Part shown: positions 30,401 through 32,358 of the stretch, piece after piece
How the letters are laid out: each line of letters opens with the position of its first letter
Numbering within the stretch: the stretch's first letter is position 1
Assembly (NCBI GenBank): GCA_002382755.1
Contig: DFZT01000016.1
Span: forward strand, 1 to 32,358
Direction of reading: 5' to 3'
Source of the DNA: Firmicutes bacterium UBA4049
Lineage (GTDB): Bacteria > Bacillota > Desulfotomaculia > Desulfotomaculales > Nap2-2B
Length of the DNA stretch: 32,358 nt
The notes under the pieces: generated by a model
Database searches by the model: none
The model's input: only the letters and a program-made list of their open reading frames with translations
What the model was told of the DNA's origin: nothing
Program-made: the position numbers and the translations under genes

Positions 30401-31764
30401 TCCATGAATGAACCGCAGCCGGACGAACAGGCTTCATTTAAAGCAATGCTGTTAATAATCCCGTTCTTGATTTCGATGCACTTCATGTCCTGCCCGCCGA
30501 TATCAAGAATAAAATCGACTTCGGGAACAAAATGCTGAGCCCCTTTGTAATGAGCGATAGTCTCGACTTCGCCTATGTCAACGGACAGGGCGGTTTTAAT
30601 CAGACCCTCTCCGTAGCCTGTCACCGAAGAATTGGCAATCACCGCCTGCACGGGAATCTTTGAATATATGTCGGCGAGAATTTTTTTGCCGGTCAGCAAC
30701 GGGTTTCCTTCGTTGTTTGTATAGTATGAATACAGGAGATTTCCCTGCTGATCAATGATACAGGCCTTGGTGGTTGTGGAACCGCTGTCGATGCCCAGAA
30801 AGAGACGGCCTTGAAAGGCGTTCAAATCGGCGCAGTTTACCCTGCTTGCGGAGTGCGTCAGGGAAAATTCCCGCAGTTCCTCTTCATTTTTAAAAAGGGG
30901 CGCCAGCCTGGCTGTTTCCTGATTGATGACACTGTCGAGAGCAGGCAGCTTGTCAATCAGCGACTTAAGTTGAATAGGATCCAGTTCCCGGGAGGTTATG
31001 GCCGCTCCAAGAGCGACATAGAACTGGGCGTGTTCAGGCACGACAGTATCGTATTTCGCAAGCTGCAGCGTTTCGATAAACCTTTTTTTCAGTTCAGGAA
31101 GAAAATATAACGGCCCTCCCAAAAAGGCCACCTTGCCCTTGATTGGCCGCCCGCAGGCCAGGCCGCTGATTGTCTGATTAACAACCGATTGGAAGGCCGA
31201 AGCTGCAATATCGGCGCGGGAGGCGCCCTCATTCAGCAAAACCTGAATATCGGTTTTGGCAAAAACACCGCAGCGCGCGGCGACAGGATGGATGGTTTTA
31301 TGCTGTTTGGCGAGTTCGTTCAACCCCTGTGCATCGGTTTCCAGCAGGGCCGCGATCTGGTCTATAAACGCGCCGGTTCCCCCGGCGCAGGAGCCGTTCA
31401 TCCTCTGTTCCAGGTTTCCGGTAAAATAAGAGATTTTAGCATCTTCGCCGCCTAATTCGATCGCCACGTCCGTATCCGGGATAAACTGCTCCACGGCTTT
31501 GCTGCAGGCAATAACCTCCTGGATAAAACCTATCTCCAGCCACTGCGATACCGAAAGACCCGCCGACCCTGTCAGCGCCACTGTGGTCAGGATATTTCCC
31601 GCGGTTAGGTATGTTTTTTCAAGCACCGCTCTGATGGTCTTTCTTACATCTGCGTAATGCCTCTGGTAGTCGCTGTAAACAAGATTGTCATTGTTATCCA
31701 GAAGAATAACTTTTACCGTAGTAGATCCTATGTCCAAACCCATGTGTAAAATTTGATCCGGCAT
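27469..31764 (-). CDS. Fused 2-hydroxyacyl-CoA dehydratase activase/reductase-like protein (BadF/BcrA-type ATPase)
   Basis: A 1431-residue protein. Residues about 8-255 and 324-585 are two BadF/BadG/BcrA/BcrD-type ATPase domains of the acetate/sugar kinase fold, starting [15 protein letters not shown] and [17 protein letters not shown]. Each has the cysteine pair that ligates a bridging [4Fe-4S] cluster in HgdC-type activases (NGSCAGGTG with [15 protein letters not shown] with SRCTVF). A DUF2229-like region (about 670-900) and a C-terminal HgdB/FldB-like region (about 1020-1400, with [12 protein letters not shown] and [12 protein letters not shown]) follow. ATG 31764 is chosen because GAGGAGG lies just upstream. 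Homologues are widespread in anaerobes and mostly uncharacterised. It suggests ATP-driven electron transfer to an unknown protein. A link to aryl-CoA reduction is possible but unproven; no dehydratase or reductase genes are beside it. Confidence 0.85.
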   Translation of the reverse strand: MPDQILHMGLDIGSTTVKVILLDNNDNLVYSDYQRHYADVRKTIRAVLEKTYLTAGNILTTVALTGSAGLSVSQWLEIGFIQEVIACSKAVEQFIPDTDVAIELGGEDAKISYFTGNLEQRMNGSCAGGTGAFIDQIAALLETDAQGLNELAKQHKTIHPVAARCGVFAKTDIQVLLNEGASRADIAASAFQSVVNQTISGLACGRPIKGKVAFLGGPLYFLPELKKRFIETLQLAKYDTVVPEHAQFYVALGAAITSRELDPIQLKSLIDKLPALDSVINQETARLAPLFKNEEELREFSLTHSASRVNCADLNAFQGRLFLGIDSGSTTTKACIIDQQGNLLYSYYTNNEGNPLLTGKKILADIYSKIPVQAVIANSSVTGYGEGLIKTALSVDIGEVETIAHYKGAQHFVPEVDFILDIGGQDMKCIEIKNGIINSIALNEACSSGCGSFMDTFARSLNLSVQEFAEAALLAGAPVDLGSRCTVFMNSKVKQAQKEGATIGDISAGLSYSVIKNALFKVIKLRKPEDLGNHIVVQGGTFYNDAILRSFEVITEKKAVRPDIAGLMGAFGAAIIARDKYREGQASSLISKEELDNLSVSSALSKCRGCTNNCRLTINKFSNGARYISGNRCEKSFARENNTGEIPNLFGYKYNRLFAYRPLEEKEAIRGTVGIPRALNMYENYPFWFTFFTHLGFRVELSPQSSKSVYEAGIETIPSESACYPAKLVHGHIASLAQKGVKTIFYPSIIHERKEQTEANNCFNCPIVISYPDVIKHNMDILQDQKINFINPFLPYNNKKRLIERLFEELKSFDISKKEIAGAVEQAWREDLLFKQEIRNKGEKALEYLERTGARGIILAGRPYHLDPEINHGIPEIIVSNEMAVLTEDSVSHLGRVKRPLRVVDQWMYHSRLYAAASLATTRRNLELIQLNSFGCGLDAVTTDQVEEILSQHNKHYTCLKIDEVSNLGAAKIRIRSFKAAVEDRARAKIAEQAAATTGSRIIFTKEMKKTYTILCPQFSPIHFNFIEGAFRSEGYNLVLLREADQDSINEGVKYVNNDACYPTIMVVGQLIQALKSGKYDLNDTAVAITQTGGGCRATNYISLLRKALQDSGFGKIPVISVNIAGLEKNPGFKITPRLWKKALMGLTYGDLLMRVLHRIRPYEAIRGSANALFVKWVEICNEHLIHADSGSFKRHIHQIVRDFDQLKISSIKKPRVGVVGEILVKYNPQANNSVVQVLENEGAEAIVPDMMDFFIYCAYDLIYKHYVLDGSKGQFFSGKVLINLLEFCRKEMKAALEQSERFEPPPSIYTQAERASRILSLGHHTGEGWLLTAEMIELIEHGAPNIVCVQPFACLPNHVTGKGMIKDLRRHYPQANIAAIDYDPGASEVNQLNRIKLMLSIAFKNANQFSKKFLLNTNNQSNQTMTESLV

Positions 31765-31809
31765 AAACATCCTCCTCACGGTTGAAATGTTTTTCACTTC
31801 TAGGGCTGT

Positions 31810-32055
31810 TTAACGCAGCTTTCTTCTTGGCTTCTTTTTCGGTAACAGGCTGCTAAAATCTGCTGCTGATTGAATCCTTGATTGCCGGGCGGCTTGAAAC
31901 AACGGAATTGGATCAGCCCCGGTTTCTTCTGAAACAATCCCGCCAAATTTCAAATAGGCAAGTACGGGGAACAATAGATTGTCTGCTTCATTAAAGCCGT
32001 CCCGTGTAAAACTTAAGTCTCCGCGCCATTCCAAATAATCAAATAAATTTTGCAT
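31810..32055 (-). pseudogene. Truncated DUF2974-type protein (N-terminal fragment)
   Basis: ATG 32055 with AAAGGAC-like SD starts MQNLFDYLEWRGDLSF then FNEADNLLFPVLAYLKFGGI. This is the conserved beginning of DUF2974 (Mbeg1-like, alpha/beta-hydrolase fold) proteins, normally 370-400 residues. Only 81 residues remain; after about residue 47 the sequence becomes a basic tail (PKKKPRRKLR) unlike the family, so the gene is truncated or frame-shifted. A longer frame of 127 residues exists upstream but its N-terminus is unlike the family. Confidence 0.6.
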
Positions 32056-32216
32056 GACGGGTCCTTTTTTCAAAAAACATCTAAAAAATATTTTATCAGA
32101 AAATAAATCAATTTTCTCTATCAATTTTATCAATTGGTACTGGGATACTGGCGCTTGAAAGTTTATTTTATGCCGCCAAATAGCCGTCGGCATCAGTTAA
32201 GTATGAGGTGAAGCTT

Positions 32217-32358
32217 TCAATTTTTGATAGGTTTAAACTTTGCCTGGGTCAAAAAAAGTAAGGCGGCTGCCGGCAGCGCGGTTGATGCCCCGAAATAAAA
32301 AGGCACGCTGGAGGTATGCCGGTTTCTAATTAAGTCTAAAATCATGAAAAGTCTTGAA
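32217..32358 (-). CDS. C-terminal tail of a membrane protein, cut by the window edge
   Basis: The minus strand from the window edge reads SRLFMILDLIRNRHTSS then a hydrophobic stretch FGASTALPAAALLFLTQ and ends KFKPIKN at TGA. One clear transmembrane segment and a short basic tail resemble the last helix of a transporter (for instance MFS-type), but too little is present to name a family. The protein would be at least 46 residues. Confidence 0.45.
   Translation of the reverse strand, partial: SRLFMILDLIRNRHTSSVPFYFGASTALPAAALLFLTQAKFKPIKN

Noticed and set aside
1..32358. CRISPR arrays, rRNA or tRNA genes
   Set aside because: No regularly spaced short repeats, cloverleaf-like T-arm sequence or rRNA core was seen. 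The long repeats found are the GRE duplication and the T-box copies.

Overview
The window most likely comes from an anaerobic, endospore-forming Firmicute of the Desulfotomaculum/Pelotomaculum/Desulfosporosinus kind. The reasons are a cotJABC spore-coat operon, a T-box leader RNA, Shine-Dalgarno sites close to AAGGAGG with frequent TTG/GTG starts, and a large oxygen-sensitive radical-enzyme catabolic cluster. The species cannot be fixed from the sequence alone.

Nearly everything is on the minus strand, so the catabolic block reads from right to left. Its core is a fumarate-addition pathway of the benzylsuccinate type. Transcribed from about 15.06 kb down to 4.5 kb, the genes are colinear with known bbs/bss operons: bbsA (Zn-ribbon/OB-fold), bbsB (thiolase), bbsC and bbsD (short-chain dehydrogenases), bbsE and bbsF (class III CoA-transferase), then bssC (small Fe-S subunit), bssA (glycyl radical enzyme), bssB (second small subunit) and bssD (radical SAM activase). 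A CxxC protein and a second activase follow. The GRE would add a methyl-arene or similar substrate to fumarate, BbsEF would activate the product with CoA, and dehydrogenation, hydration, oxidation and thiolysis would give an aroyl-CoA plus succinyl-CoA.

Upstream, from 15.3 to 23.6 kb, is a block of beta-oxidation enzymes: two crotonases, an acyl-CoA dehydrogenase, two further thiolases, 3-hydroxyacyl-CoA dehydrogenase, a MaoC-like hydratase, another SDR and a VOC-fold protein. These supply the bbsG and bbsH functions and leave surplus enzymes. The exact substrate is not determined. An ADP-forming-type acyl-CoA synthetase lies beyond the cluster (0.3-2.5 kb).

The cluster shows several unusual features. 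A 285-bp direct repeat carries a frameshifted remnant of the GRE C-terminus beyond bssB, evidence of a lost second GRE copy or a partial tandem duplication. A full T-box leader with terminator (24.24-24.60 kb) faces the catabolic genes with no amino-acid gene after it. A damaged second copy of that leader lies inside the operon at 19.36-19.56 kb. Perfect 18-bp hairpins lie in two intercistronic gaps. No transcription factor or ETF gene is visible.

To the right are a plus-strand creatininase-family gene behind a yjdF-like tail, an unexplained GC-rich stretch, cotJABC with a good terminator, a 1431-residue fused 2-hydroxyacyl-CoA-dehydratase-activase-like protein, a truncated DUF2974 gene and the tail of a membrane protein. 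Transposase remnants occur at 2.7-3.0 kb and 9.2-9.3 kb. The left edge holds the tail of a four-helix-bundle (S23-type) protein gene.
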